Assembly: GCA_041395325.1 (NCBI GenBank)
Contig: JAWLAT010000003.1
Location: 62,001-126,000, forward strand
DNA length: 64,000 bases
Direction: 5' to 3'
Source of the DNA: JAWLAT01 sp041395325
GTDB lineage: Bacteria > Pseudomonadota > Gammaproteobacteria > Xanthomonadales > SZUA-5
Part shown: positions 9,598 to 20,342 of the stretch, one piece after another
How the letters are laid out: each line of letters opens with the position of its first letter
How positions within the stretch are numbered: the first letter of the stretch is position 1
Program-made: the position numbers and the translations under genes
The notes under the pieces: model-generated
Databases searched by the model: none
The model's input: the letters and a program-made list of their open reading frames with translations, nothing else
Told to the model about the DNA's origin: nothing

Positions 9598-9632
9598 ACC
9601 AGATCGGTGCGAGTCTGCACCATCTTTGTGCA
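9595..9632 (+). promoter_or_regulatory. Tandem NtrC-type binding sites upstream of glnA
   Basis: Two dyads match the NtrC consensus TGCACCA-N3-TGGTGCA. The first, TGCACCAGATCGGTGCG (9595-9611), has two mismatches; the second, TGCACCATCTTTGTGCA (9616-9632), has one. Their centres are 21 bp apart, two helical turns, allowing cooperative dimers on one face. They lie roughly 120-140 bp upstream of the start site implied by the sigma-54 element, like the enhancer of enterobacterial glnA. Confidence 0.78.
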
Positions 9633-9716
9633 CACATGATGGCGCGCGCACGCGGTCGGTTGCTGCAGCGCAGCACAAATCGCCGTTCCTGGCACCCGTC
9701 GGTCGCTCAATTGCCT

Positions 9717-9732
9717 TGGCATGCCGGTTGCA
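9717..9732 (+). promoter_or_regulatory. Sigma-54 promoter of glnA
   Basis: The sequence TGGCATG-CCGG-TTGCA matches the -24/-12 consensus TGGCACG-N4-TTGCW with one mismatch, and the GG and GC dinucleotides have the required spacing. The implied start site is near 9743, about 70 bases before the glnA ATG. With the NtrC-like dyads upstream, this indicates nitrogen-limitation control of glutamine synthetase. Confidence 0.8.
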
Positions 9733-9814
9733 TTATTCGTGATCCAGGTTCGGCCCGAGCATGGCTGTGCCCGGAACGGACCGTCCCGACCACCCGACCA
9801 TCAGGAGTTCATCG

Positions 9815-11224
9815 ATGTCTCTGGACAAAGTGAAGAAGCTCGCCAAGGACAATGGCGTCAAGTTCGTCGACCTGCGTTTTGCCGACATGCTCGGCAAGGA
9901 ACACCATGTGGCCTATCCCGCCAGTTCGATCAGCGAGGAGCTGTTCGAAGACGGCAAGATGTTTGACGGGTCGTCGATTTCGGGCTGGAAGGGCATCAAC
10001 GAATCCGACATGGTGCTGCTGCCGGAGGCCGCCAGTGCGGTGCTTGATCCCTTCGCCGAAGAGCCGACGATGATTCTGCGCTGCGACGTGCTGGAGCCGT
10101 CGACCATGCAGAGCTATTCGCGTTGCCCGCGCGGCATTGCCAAGCGCGCCGAAGCCTATCTGAAGGCCAGCGGCACCGGTGACGCAGCCTTCTTCGGTCC
10201 GGAGCCAGAGTTTTTCGTGTTCGACGGTGTGCGCTACGGTGCCAACATGCAGGGCGCCTTCTATGAGATCGAATCCGAAGAGGGGCACTGGAGTTCGGCC
10301 AAGAAGTATGAGGGCGGCAATTCGGGCCATCGGCCTGGAATCAAGGGCGGCTACTTCCCGGTGCCGCCGGTTGACTCATTGTCGGATCTGCGTGCCGCGA
10401 TGTGCCTGACGCTCGAGGCGATGGGCATCGAAGTGGAAGTCCATCATCACGAAGTCGCCACCGCGGGACAGTGCGAGATTGGAACGCGTTTCAACTCACT
10501 GACCCGCAAGGCCGACGAGTTGCTGATGCTCAAGTACGTGGTTCGCAACGTCGCTCACCAGCACGGCATGAGCGCCACCTTCATGCCCAAGCCGCTGGTC
10601 GGCGACAACGGCAGCGGCATGCATGTACACCAGTCCATCTCCAAGGGCGGCAAGAACCTGTTCTCCGGCAACGAGTACGGCGGCCTGTCGAAAACCGCGC
10701 TGTACTACATCGGCGGCGTGTTCAAGCACGCCCGCGCCATCAACGCCTTCAGCAATGCGACCACCAACAGCTACAAGCGCCTGGTGCCGGGTTTCGAAGC
10801 GCCAGTGCTGCTGGCCTATTCAGCTCGCAATCGGTCGGCTTCCTGCCGCATTCCCTGGGTCTCCAACCCGAAGGCACGCCGCATTGAAGTGCGTTTCCCG
10901 GACTCCACCGGCCCAGGCTACCTGACCTTCAGCGCCCTGCTGATGGCCGGACTGGACGGCATCAAGAACAAGATCGAGCCCGGTGCGCCGATGGACAAGG
11001 ATCTGTACGACCTGCCGCCGGAAGAGGAAAAGGCCATTCCGACGGTTTGTCACGCACTCGACCAGGCCTTGCGCGCGCTGGACGACGACCGTGAGTTCCT
11101 CAAGGCTGGCGGCGTGATGAGTGATGACTTCATCGACGGCTACATCGATCTGAAGATGAAGGAAGTGACCGCACTGCGGATGCACACGCACCCGATCGAG
11201 TTCCAGCAGTACTACTCGCTGTAA
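9815..11224 (+). CDS. glnA: Glutamine synthetase type I
   Basis: Catalyses ATP-dependent formation of glutamine from glutamate and ammonia, the central cytoplasmic ammonium-assimilation step; the enzyme is a dodecamer. At 469 residues it is normal for GSI. Motifs include FDGSSISGWKGI near residue 50, the GPEPEFFVFD metal-ligand segment, the KPLVGDNGSGMHVHQS ATP-binding region, and KDLYDLPPEEEK holding the tyrosine (near 397) that GlnE adenylylates. The ATG at 9815 has AGGAG at good spacing; the longer frame from 9761 is not supported. The upstream region has a sigma-54 promoter and two NtrC-type sites. The gene is monocistronic and ends at a strong hairpin. Confidence 0.97.
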   Translation: MSLDKVKKLAKDNGVKFVDLRFADMLGKEHHVAYPASSISEELFEDGKMFDGSSISGWKGINESDMVLLPEAASAVLDPFAEEPTMILRCDVLEPSTMQSYSRCPRGIAKRAEAYLKASGTGDAAFFGPEPEFFVFDGVRYGANMQGAFYEIESEEGHWSSAKKYEGGNSGHRPGIKGGYFPVPPVDSLSDLRAAMCLTLEAMGIEVEVHHHEVATAGQCEIGTRFNSLTRKADELLMLKYVVRNVAHQHGMSATFMPKPLVGDNGSGMHVHQSISKGGKNLFSGNEYGGLSKTALYYIGGVFKHARAINAFSNATTNSYKRLVPGFEAPVLLAYSARNRSASCRIPWVSNPKARRIEVRFPDSTGPGYLTFSALLMAGLDGIKNKIEPGAPMDKDLYDLPPEEEKAIPTVCHALDQALRALDDDREFLKAGGVMSDDFIDGYIDLKMKEVTALRMHTHPIEFQQYYSL

Positions 11225-11256
11225 GCCTCAGCACTCAGCGATCAGGCAAAAAAAGA

Positions 11257-11289
11257 GGCCGTCCCCCCTCGCTTGGGGGACGGCCTTTT
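11257..11289. terminator. Bidirectional intrinsic terminator after glnA
   Basis: An 11-bp stem (GGCCGTCCCCC / GGGGGACGGCC) with a 7-base loop is followed by TTTT and preceded by a run of As, so it can serve glnA on the plus strand and the convergent small membrane-protein gene on the minus strand. Confidence 0.9.
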
Positions 11290-11310
11290 CAATTCCAGGC
11301 ACTAAGGGGG

Positions 11311-11544
11311 TCAACCGCCGGAGAGGGGACTCAAGACCGAATTCGTCTTGGTGTACCAGGACATCACCGCAGCCAGAAACATGGCCGCGATCAATGGTCC
11401 GGTGACGAGGAAGCCCGCCATGCTGGCCTCCAGTGCGTGGTCGCCCTTGCTGCCGGTCAGCAACCGGGTCAGACCGATGCCGCCAAAGGCACCCAGCAGG
11501 TAGCCACCAAACAAACTTCCGATCACCAGCAGCAGCATGTCCAC
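11311..11544 (-). CDS. Small membrane protein, 77 aa
   Basis: A two-helix inner-membrane protein: LLLVIGSLFGGYLLGAFGGIG is glycine-rich and followed by a polar loop, then FLVTGPLIAAMFLAAVMSW. The start is GTG at 11544, eight bases after GGAGG; the ATG two codons later is too far from the ribosome site. No family is recognised. It converges on glnA across the shared terminator and lies upstream of nothing on its own strand. Hydrophobicity and the good ribosome site support it being real; function unknown. Confidence 0.6.
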   Translation of the reverse strand: MDMLLLVIGSLFGGYLLGAFGGIGLTRLLTGSKGDHALEASMAGFLVTGPLIAAMFLAAVMSWYTKTNSVLSPLSGG

Positions 11545-11654
11545 GATGCCATCCTCCGTCGCTCACTGCCTGATACGGCTTGCAGTGCCACCAGAGGACC
11601 ATTCGTCGCAGCTTTCGTTCAGTTTTCAGCCAGCTCTGTGACCTGTGTTGCAGC

Positions 11655-13358
11655 TCACATCTGTTCCGGAGCCGACATTCCCAGCAGATCGAGCCCGTTG
11701 GACAGGACCTGACCGACCGCACGGCACAGCGTCAACCGTGCTGAGCGCTCATCCGCAGCGGCCGGCAGAATCGGGTGCGCGTTGTAGAAGGTGTGGAAGG
11801 CCGCGGCCAGATCTCGCAGATAGGTGGCGAGCAGATGAGGCTCCAACAACTCGCCAGCCGATTCGACGGTCTCCGGGTACTTGCTCAGCTCGATCTGCAG
11901 CAGCTGACTCTGTTCGTCGGTCAGTGCCGGCAGACCCGCAAGGCCCGCCTGATCGTCGATCAACACGCCCTTCTCGGCCGCATTGCGGAACAGACTGCAA
12001 ACACGGGCGTGCGCGTACTGGATGTAGTAGACCGGATTGTCATTGCTCTGCGAACGAGCCAGATCCAGGTCAAAGGTCAGCTGCGAGTCGGCCTTGCGCG
12101 AGATCAGGAAGTAGCGCGTCGCGTCCCGCCCGACTTCGTCGATCAGGTCGCGCAACGTCAGATAGCCACCGGCGCGCTTGCCCAGCTTGACCTCGGCACC
12201 ACCCCGCATGACGGTGACCATCTGATGCAGCACGTACTCGGGATATCCGGCAGGGATTCCGCAATCGAGTGCCTGCAGACCGGCCAGCACGCGCGCCAGT
12301 GAGCCATGATGGTCGGCGCCCAACTCGGTGATCGCCCGCTCATAGCCGCGCTGCCACTTGCTCAGATGGTAGGCAATGTCCGGCACGAAATAGGTGTAGC
12401 TGCCGTCGGACTTGCGCATGACGCGGTCCTTGTCGTCGCCGAACTCCGTCGTCCGCAACCACATTGCGCCATCCTGCTCGTAGCAGTGTCCCTGAGCGAG
12501 CAGCCGCTGAACCGTCTCATCGACCTTGCCGTCGGCGTAGAGAGACGACTCCAGATAGTAGACGTCGAAGCCCACGGCAAAGGCCGCCAGATCTTCGTTC
12601 TGTTCCCGCCGCAGCCAGGCCACCGCAAAACTGCGGACGGCATCGAGGTCGTCGAAGTCGCCGCTGCCGGTGACCTGTCGCCCATCCACTTCCACCGTCG
12701 CGTGATCAGCGAAGGCCCGGGCGACCGTTGCGATGTAGTCACCGCGATAGCCGTTCTCCGGCCAGGCGGCGTCATCGGGGGCGATACCCCGACCGCGTGC
12801 CTGCACCGACAACGCCAGATTCTCGATCTGGACGCCGGCATCGTTGTAGTAGAACTCCCGCGTCACCCGCCAGCCGCTGGCCGCCAGCAGACGTGCCAGC
12901 GTGTCGCCGATCGCTGCGGCGCGACCATGGCCCACATGCAAGGGGCCAGTGGGATTGGCCGAAACATATTCCACCCCGACGTGCCGCCCAGCGCCCCGGG
13001 CATTGCGACCGTAGTCAGGTCCGCGCTCGAGCGCTGCGGCCACTTCTCCTTGCCAGGCTTGCGGCGTCAGGAACAAATTGATGAAGCCTGGCCCGGCAAT
13101 CTCGATCCTGTCGACAAGCGCGGAAACCGGCCAGGCCGCCACCAGCGCTTCGGCCAGGTCGCGAGGCTTGCGGCGGGCCACCCGTGCCAACTGCATGGCA
13201 GCGTTGCAGGCATAGTCCCCGTGCTCGCGCTGGCGGGTGCGCTCCAGTGTCAGAGGAGGCAGTTCCGCCGATGCGTCCAACAGTCCCGTACGGCGCAGCT
13301 CGGCCACGGCCTGGTCGAGCAGCTGGCGCAATTGGGACTTGATCGGTGCGGCGGTCAC
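11655..13358 (-). CDS. argS: Arginyl-tRNA synthetase
   Basis: Charges tRNA-Arg with arginine (class I aminoacyl-tRNA synthetase, cytoplasm). The 567-residue protein has the ArgRS-specific N-terminal Add-1 domain, then SANPTGPLHVGHGRAAAIGD near residue 125 with the HVGH version of the HIGH motif. The catalytic core includes LKTD-like surroundings and VMRGGAEVKLGKRAGG, the ArgRS equivalent of KMSKS. The C-terminal helical DALR anticodon-binding domain ends in AVGQVLSNGLDLLGM. GTG at 13358 is the start. The neighbours tatC, tatB and tatA precede it on the same strand, with an 86-bp gap from tatC. Confidence 0.97.
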   Translation of the reverse strand: MTAAPIKSQLRQLLDQAVAELRRTGLLDASAELPPLTLERTRQREHGDYACNAAMQLARVARRKPRDLAEALVAAWPVSALVDRIEIAGPGFINLFLTPQAWQGEVAAALERGPDYGRNARGAGRHVGVEYVSANPTGPLHVGHGRAAAIGDTLARLLAASGWRVTREFYYNDAGVQIENLALSVQARGRGIAPDDAAWPENGYRGDYIATVARAFADHATVEVDGRQVTGSGDFDDLDAVRSFAVAWLRREQNEDLAAFAVGFDVYYLESSLYADGKVDETVQRLLAQGHCYEQDGAMWLRTTEFGDDKDRVMRKSDGSYTYFVPDIAYHLSKWQRGYERAITELGADHHGSLARVLAGLQALDCGIPAGYPEYVLHQMVTVMRGGAEVKLGKRAGGYLTLRDLIDEVGRDATRYFLISRKADSQLTFDLDLARSQSNDNPVYYIQYAHARVCSLFRNAAEKGVLIDDQAGLAGLPALTDEQSQLLQIELSKYPETVESAGELLEPHLLATYLRDLAAAFHTFYNAHPILPAAADERSARLTLCRAVGQVLSNGLDLLGMSAPEQM

Positions 13359-13444
13359 GGCGTTCTACCCGGGCTGAAGCGGACCGTGCAGTGTACGGCA
13401 TGGAAACATGGCCGCGCGACGCTATGGCCCAGGCCAGCGAGGTC

Positions 13445-14191
13445 TCAGGTTTGCTCGGCTTCGCGTCGACGAACCAAAGCCGCTGCCGCGATGATGCCGA
13501 CTTCGTAGAGCAGCGCCATGGGCACCGCCAGCATGATCTGGCTGATCACATCGGGCGGAGTGACCACTGCGGCCAGAATGAAGGCACCAACAATGAAGTA
13601 GCGTCGGCTGTTGCGCAGGTTTTCCAGGGTGACCCAATCCAGTGCAACCAGGATCACCGTCGCCACCGGCACCTCGAAGGTCAGACCGAAAGCCAGGAAC
13701 AGAACGACGACGAAATCCAGGTACCGGGTGATGTCCGTCATCATCGCCACGCCCTCGGGCGTCACGCTCGCCAGAAAGGCGAAGACCACGGGCAGGACGA
13801 GGTAGTAGGCAAAGGCACACCCTAGGTAGAACAGCAGGGCGCTGGAGAACAGCAATGGCATCGCCAGCCGTTGTTCGCGCTGATACAGACCGGGGGCCAC
13901 GAAAGCCCAGGCCTGGTAAAGCATGAAGGGCGCCGTGATCAGCACGGCAACCAGAAAGGCGACCTTGAGCGGGGTGAAGAAGGGCGCAGCCGGATCGATT
14001 GCGATCATCTGCGCGTTGTCGGGCAGGGCTGCCACCAGCGGTTCGGCCAGAACCGTGTACAAGCGATTGGCAAACGGTATCAACGCCAACAACACAACAA
14101 TCAAGGCCAGAACGGCGCGCAGCAAGCGGTCGCGCAGCTCCGCCAGATGGGACAAGAAGGGCAATTCCTCGTCGTGCTCGGCACTGCTCAC
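13445..14191 (-). CDS. tatC: Sec-independent protein translocase TatC
   Basis: Core subunit of the twin-arginine translocase and receptor for RR signal peptides, with six transmembrane helices in the inner membrane. Diagnostic features are the N-terminal F-L-S-H-L-A-E-L-R-D-R segment, the FTPLKVAFLV region, FEVPVATVIL with the conserved Glu, and the TPPDVISQ loop. Length is 248 residues. The start GTG at 14191 overlaps the tatB stop by four bases (GTGA), showing translational coupling. Substrates probably include the DUF1501 protein encoded in this window. Confidence 0.97.
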   Translation of the reverse strand: MSSAEHDEELPFLSHLAELRDRLLRAVLALIVVLLALIPFANRLYTVLAEPLVAALPDNAQMIAIDPAAPFFTPLKVAFLVAVLITAPFMLYQAWAFVAPGLYQREQRLAMPLLFSSALLFYLGCAFAYYLVLPVVFAFLASVTPEGVAMMTDITRYLDFVVVLFLAFGLTFEVPVATVILVALDWVTLENLRNSRRYFIVGAFILAAVVTPPDVISQIMLAVPMALLYEVGIIAAAALVRRREAEQT

Positions 14192-14652
14192 GCGTCAGGC
14201 TCCGCACCAGGGTCCACATTGCGCGCCTTCGCAGTGGCGAGATCCCCGGTCCGTCTGGATTCTGTCGATCCCGAGGTCGCCGTCGGCTCAGACAGCTCGA
14301 CACTTTCGACCGCCTCAACTGGCGGTGCCTGCAGAGCGCTGTCCTGTTCCTGTCGCTGGTGCTCTGCATCCGATTGGCGCAGAGAGGCCTGAAAGTCCCG
14401 GCCGCCCTGACGTGCCTCATCAAAGGCCTGACGGACCTCATTGGCAGGCTCGCTGACCGACTTCAAGCTGCGTTTGAGCTCATCGGCTGCCAGCTCGCGT
14501 TCGATGTCCGAGCGCAGATTGACATAGGTATTGCGAGCACGCCTGAGCAGCACCCCGACGGTGCGGGCTGCCTTGGGCAGGCGCTCGGGTCCGAGCACGA
14601 TCAGTGACACCACACCGATCAGAAACAACTCGGAAAAGCCCAGGTCGAACAT
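14188..14652 (-). CDS. tatB: Sec-independent protein translocase TatB
   Basis: The TatB component joins TatC in substrate recognition. It has one N-terminal transmembrane helix (FSELFLIGVVSLIVLGPERLP), the canonical GPERLP hinge, an amphipathic helix (KAARTVGVLLRRARNTY) and a long charged, disordered tail. It is 154 residues long, normal for the family. It sits between tatA (26 bp upstream) and tatC (4-bp overlap) on the minus strand. Confidence 0.95.
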   Translation of the reverse strand: MFDLGFSELFLIGVVSLIVLGPERLPKAARTVGVLLRRARNTYVNLRSDIERELAADELKRSLKSVSEPANEVRQAFDEARQGGRDFQASLRQSDAEHQRQEQDSALQAPPVEAVESVELSEPTATSGSTESRRTGDLATAKARNVDPGAEPDA

Positions 14653-14678
14653 TCGCAGTGGCCCGGTCAGGCTCGAAT

Positions 14679-14912
14679 TCAGGAGGCCTTCTCTTTCTGC
14701 TCGGTCGTCGCGGAAGCCTGCGCCGGAGGATCAGCCTGCAAGCGTGGGGCCTCCTCGCCCTTCTCCTCCTGTCCGCCGTCCTTGAAGGCCTTGCGGAAGT
14801 CGCGCATGGCGCCACCCAGGTCACCGCCGAGGTTCTTCAGCCGCTTGGTGCCAAACAGCAACACCAATACGATCGCCACGACGATCCAGTGTCCGATACT
14901 CCACGTTCCCAT
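14679..14912 (-). CDS. tatA: Sec-independent protein translocase TatA
   Basis: Pore-forming or membrane-weakening subunit of the Tat system. The 77-residue protein begins MGTWSIGHWIVVAIVLVLLF, followed by the hinge FGTKRLKNLG, an amphipathic helix (GGAMRDFRKAF) and an acidic tail. The ATG at 14912 is chosen because the helix starts directly after it and AGGA lies about ten bases upstream; the open frame to 14942 would add ten charged residues atypical of TatA. First gene of tatABC; a divergent hypothetical gene lies about 300 bp away. Confidence 0.95.
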   Translation of the reverse strand: MGTWSIGHWIVVAIVLVLLFGTKRLKNLGGDLGGAMRDFRKAFKDGGQEEKGEEAPRLQADPPAQASATTEQKEKAS

Positions 14913-15209
14913 TGACCCTAGTTCCTCTGCACGCGTGTGCACTTCGACCCCGCTAGGATAGCGCGCCGATGTGACGGTCGCCGACGATCGGTCGGCATGA
15001 CTGATGGCCCAGACCAGCGCTGCATCGCGTCAATCATGGCGGAACGGTGCTCCATTCCTCCCGTTGACCTGACCGTACCCGAGGCAGGTTCACTGATTCG
15101 ATGCTGGCAGTGGATGCATACTCGCGCCAGCGGAATCGCGAAATGGCCGAAGTCGGCAGGAACCTTGCCACCTCATCCCGGTCGCAGTTGAGGTCCAGTG
15201 GAGTCGTTG

Positions 15210-15767
15210 ATGACACAGCGCCACCGCCACAGCGAATTGAGCGACGATTGGCCAGCACCGAGCCAGGGCGACGCTGACCTGGTGGGTCCGCGCACACCGA
15301 AGCGTCTTCGACTGACGCTGTTGTGTGTGGGCAAGCGCAGTGAGCTGGAACCCGCGCGCATGCTGGCGCAGCGGTTGCGCCTGCAGGGTGAGGATGCGGT
15401 CCTGCTGTTGGCACCAACGCTGCGCGACATGGACTGCATGGGTGCAGAACTGGCGCCAGCACCCAGGGGAATCTGGCGCCGAGGGCCGGGCGGGTTGTGG
15501 TGGTTGCGGCGACTGATCCGTCGCCTGCAACCGGACCGAATTGTCATTGGTGCCTTTACCAGTGCCGCCGTTGCCGCAGTGCTTGCCGGTCGCGGCAGCG
15601 CGACTGCGCTTGCCGCCTTCGAACCCATACCGTTCAGCGACCAGGCCACGCTCAGCCAGGGGCTGGGCGTCGAAGTCTGCCTGCGGAGCTGGCTGCGACG
15701 GGCCTGGCGTGGCGATCGCACGTCCGCCTTGCTCGCCGGCGCCCGGCGTTGGGCTGGCGGCCGCTAG
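15210..15767 (+). CDS. Hypothetical protein, Rossmann-like, 185 aa
   Basis: No firm family match. The frame from the ATG at 15210 (an alternative ATG lies at 15198) reads as a plausible cytoplasmic alpha/beta protein: a beta-strand LRLTLLCVG, an alternating helix MLAQRLRLQ, then RIVIGAFTSAAVAAVLAG like a glycosyltransferase or GT-B N-terminal half, and a basic C-terminus. At 185 residues it is too short for a complete GT-B enzyme. It lies just upstream of rpoD with about 140 bp between. A long antisense frame also covers it, so coding status is uncertain, but this frame is more protein-like than the alternatives. Function is not assigned. Confidence 0.5.
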   Translation: MTQRHRHSELSDDWPAPSQGDADLVGPRTPKRLRLTLLCVGKRSELEPARMLAQRLRLQGEDAVLLLAPTLRDMDCMGAELAPAPRGIWRRGPGGLWWLRRLIRRLQPDRIVIGAFTSAAVAAVLAGRGSATALAAFEPIPFSDQATLSQGLGVEVCLRSWLRRAWRGDRTSALLAGARRWAGGR

Positions 15768-15908
15768 GCGGTCTGGGACTGCCGCCTGAACCTCACCCGA
15801 ACCGATCGCCATCGTCTTGCCTTGGGCTGGCAAACCTGCTAGCGCGGCTTGTATCAACCGGTTATACTGCTTCGTTCCCTGTAGCCTGCCCCGAGCCCTC
15901 CCTGGCCT

Positions 15909-17789
<1,881 letters not shown>

Positions 17790-17810
17790 TCGAAAGCAGA
17801 ACGAAGCTCA

Positions 17811-17843
17811 AACAAGGGTCGGCTTGCCGGCCCTTGTTCGTTT
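17811..17843 (+). terminator. Intrinsic terminator after rpoD
   Basis: ACAAGGGTCGGC and GCCGGCCCTTGT form a stem of about 11 pairs with one G-T pair and a very tight loop, followed by TCGTTT. It begins 22 bases after the rpoD stop. Confidence 0.75.
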
Positions 17844-17942
17844 GGGGACCGAGATCATCTCGGGCGGTGGTGGCAAGAGCCTGTCTGCTCTGCATCATTG
17901 GCGTGCTTGCGGCACAATCGCGCCCTGGCCGAACGCCAGCAC

Positions 17943-18018
<76 letters not shown>

Positions 18019-18191
18019 ATACATTCAGCGCTTTATGGTGCATTGTCGGCGCCCGCTCACTGGCGAATCTGAAACTGGTGACGGAAGTGGTGACGGATTG
18101 ATTTGTTGCAGCACGCGCGGGCAATCAACGAACCTGTGTTCACGCACGCTACCGTGACAGTGGCGCATTCCTCGTCTTGGAAGCTTCGCCA

Positions 18192-19337
18192 ATGAGCGAT
18201 CTCGCATCCAAAACCGTTGTGTGTCTGGACTCCGCGCATTGGGGCGATCTTCTGGCCGCACTGGCGTCATCCCGTACACGCACCAACGCGCGGGGCCGCC
18301 TGACCGCGTTCGCGACTCGAGGAGGGGTCCTGGCCCTGTCAATGCACCACGTGGCTGAGATGGCGCAGCACGAGAACGCCAAGAAGGCGAGAACGCGATT
18401 CCAAGCGCTCAGCGAACTGCGGTCACTGCGCGTGGTATCCCCGATGACAGGAGAGGGCCTAGGCTCCATTGTGGACCTACTGGCCTTGGAACTGAAGGTA
18501 GTCGTCGAGTCACCCGGAGTCGATGCGGTGTCAGTTGCCAACGCGGTTCGGCCGGATGTGCTGGTGACCGCGACCGGGTTGCAAGTCAGCAACTGGATAC
18601 TTCCAATGCTCGACGAGCTTCGGGCATACGTCATGGCGGATGCCCCGCGCAGACGAGCGATTTCAGCGCTCTCGCAGTCTGTGGCGCTAGATCGTTCGAG
18701 GGATCTGCTGGGAACGGAGATCAGCGTGGTTCCGCCGCACCAAGCCAAAGCCAACCTGGCGGCGCTGGAGAAGCGCTTGACCACGGAACTCGTGTCGCGC
18801 CGCGATCCGCGTGCATCCGAAACTGAAGCCCGCGAAACCGCCTTCCGATTCGTACGCGACCTGATGAGCGACGTTGATGCCGTTGCTGAGCACGGTAGCT
18901 ATTGGGGAAAGTTGTTTGAAGGGACGGGCGTGAGCCCACACGAAGTAGCCGAGATGCGCTGCTACGGCGAGGTTGCTGACCTAGTGCTCTTTCGGAAGCA
19001 GCTTGAAATACCGGCCGAACACCTGGGCTATACTGCCGCGCAGCTTCGATGCATACGGCCGGAGCAGTTCCCCACGTGGCTTCTTCACCACGCATTCAAG
19101 ACGCACCGGCAGTTGGCGGCCCGGACGCGTGCAAGCGATTTAACGGACATCCAGCTACTCAGCTTCGCGCCCTACATGGATGCCCTGTTTGTGGATAAGC
19201 GCACCCACGAGAGCGTGCGGCGAGTTCGGCAGAAGGACCCGACGGCGGCTGCTTTCTTGCGCTCCACAATGCGAGCGAGTTCGTGGGAGCGCGCGCTGTC
19301 GCTGGCGCTCGGCCCGTCGCTCGATGGCAAGACTTGA
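18192..19337 (+). CDS. PIN-like nuclease-fold protein (hypothetical, 381 aa)
   Basis: Probably a large PIN-like domain protein, possibly an RNase effector; this is inference from residue pattern. The N-terminus TVVCLDSAHWGDLL resembles a PIN strand-1 with its first Asp (D13). A His/Glu-bearing MHHVAEMAQHEN follows a second strand, and near the C-terminus DLTDIQLLSFAPYMDALFVDKR supplies spaced acidic residues typical of the metal site. The middle is helical. The ATG at 18192 has GGAAG upstream; the extension to 18177 uses TTG. It is the first gene after tRNA-Ile2, about 170 bp away, and converges on the three-gene unknown operon. No antitoxin-like partner overlaps it. Confidence 0.55.
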   Translation: MSDLASKTVVCLDSAHWGDLLAALASSRTRTNARGRLTAFATRGGVLALSMHHVAEMAQHENAKKARTRFQALSELRSLRVVSPMTGEGLGSIVDLLALELKVVVESPGVDAVSVANAVRPDVLVTATGLQVSNWILPMLDELRAYVMADAPRRRAISALSQSVALDRSRDLLGTEISVVPPHQAKANLAALEKRLTTELVSRRDPRASETEARETAFRFVRDLMSDVDAVAEHGSYWGKLFEGTGVSPHEVAEMRCYGEVADLVLFRKQLEIPAEHLGYTAAQLRCIRPEQFPTWLLHHAFKTHRQLAARTRASDLTDIQLLSFAPYMDALFVDKRTHESVRRVRQKDPTAAAFLRSTMRASSWERALSLALGPSLDGKT

Positions 19338-19481
19338 GCAGCGCGCAGATTCTTCATCCGCAGCCAACCAGCGATCTTGAGGCTGTGAGTGCACTCGGTG
19401 GGGACTAGCGATCACCGCGGGTAGTTGGACGGTTCGCTCATGATGATCAAGCAGCTCGTCTAGGGCATGCGTTTCACGCAC

Positions 19482-20330
19482 TCATTTGCGCGCAGGTCCA
19501 CGCAGAATTCCCCATGCCCAGCGCAGTCGCGTCAGCAGAGGAACAGTTGTACCGACGTCATCAGTTGATCCCCTCGAATGATTGGCCGGACCTGTATGGG
19601 CCGGTGCCATAGATAAGTCATCAAAGGCATCGAAGTGGTGCCACTCCATGTAGTCCTGCAATGAAACCGCGTCGGCGAGCTTGGCTTCTACGCAGGCAGA
19701 ATCGATCCGCGGGCAAGCTACCAAGCGTTGCTCAATCTGCTGCGCAATCTGCTGAACATGTGGCAGCTGAGCACTCGCGCGCGGGTCGACAACCAGCACG
19801 AGTTGCACTGCGTATGCGTCGGTTGCAGTTCTGTCCTGCAGCAGGAGGATGATCCGGCATGCCGCCATCTCCTTGGCCAAGTCACGTAGCCGCCTCTGAG
19901 CGGGCCGCCATGCTTCATTGAAATCGTCCGGCAAGGCGTTTCGGAGAAAGCGTTGCGCCAACCAGTAGGATAGACCGTCGCGGTGGTCAGGGACGAGCTG
20001 AAGCGAACAATCGCGTGCGTAGGGGGTCAGCTGCTGCGCTTGAATGATGCGTCGGTCTGCAGGGGTGGCATCGAAGTAGTGCTCAGCATCTCCGCCCGAT
20101 GCGACGAGATTGAGCTTCCGGAGGCTACGCCCGAAAAAGAGGACCGGGTTCTTCGTCGCGCGGTGAACCAGCAGCAGATCGATGGCCGTGTTGGGATCGG
20201 CCTGGGCCATCACGCAAGAGTACGGGGTGACGATTGCCCGCACGGAGCCGTCTTCTGGCAAGTCTAGGTCTCGATGGGCCGCAAGCGGAATGAAGTCACC
20301 TTGGCTCCAACCCGACAGGATCCCCGCCAC
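19482..20330 (-). CDS. Unknown protein, third gene of a three-gene operon (282 aa)
   Basis: Function not recognised. The N-terminus (LSGWSQGDFIPL, then AIVTPYSCVMAQADP) and the later LSYWLAQRFLRNALPDDFNEAW look like a conserved family often found in defence-rich neighbourhoods, where the first block is S-x-D-C-D and the second W-x-A-x-R-[FY]-x-R-x-A-[FL]-P-D-x-F; this resemblance is from memory and the first motif is degenerate here. No signal peptide or transmembrane segment is evident. GTG at 20330 is the start, 12 bases after the preceding HTH gene's stop, so it is very likely co-transcribed with the two genes upstream. Confidence 0.65.
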   Translation of the reverse strand: MAGILSGWSQGDFIPLAAHRDLDLPEDGSVRAIVTPYSCVMAQADPNTAIDLLLVHRATKNPVLFFGRSLRKLNLVASGGDAEHYFDATPADRRIIQAQQLTPYARDCSLQLVPDHRDGLSYWLAQRFLRNALPDDFNEAWRPAQRRLRDLAKEMAACRIILLLQDRTATDAYAVQLVLVVDPRASAQLPHVQQIAQQIEQRLVACPRIDSACVEAKLADAVSLQDYMEWHHFDAFDDLSMAPAHTGPANHSRGSTDDVGTTVPLLTRLRWAWGILRGPARK

Positions 20331-20342
20331 CGGCTGGCCCCG

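Noticed and set aside
18076..18097. Direct repeat TGGTGACGGA twice with a 2-bp spacer just after tRNA-Ile2
   Set aside because: Too short to be an att repeat and not found at the other end of the island. Possibly leftover coding sequence.
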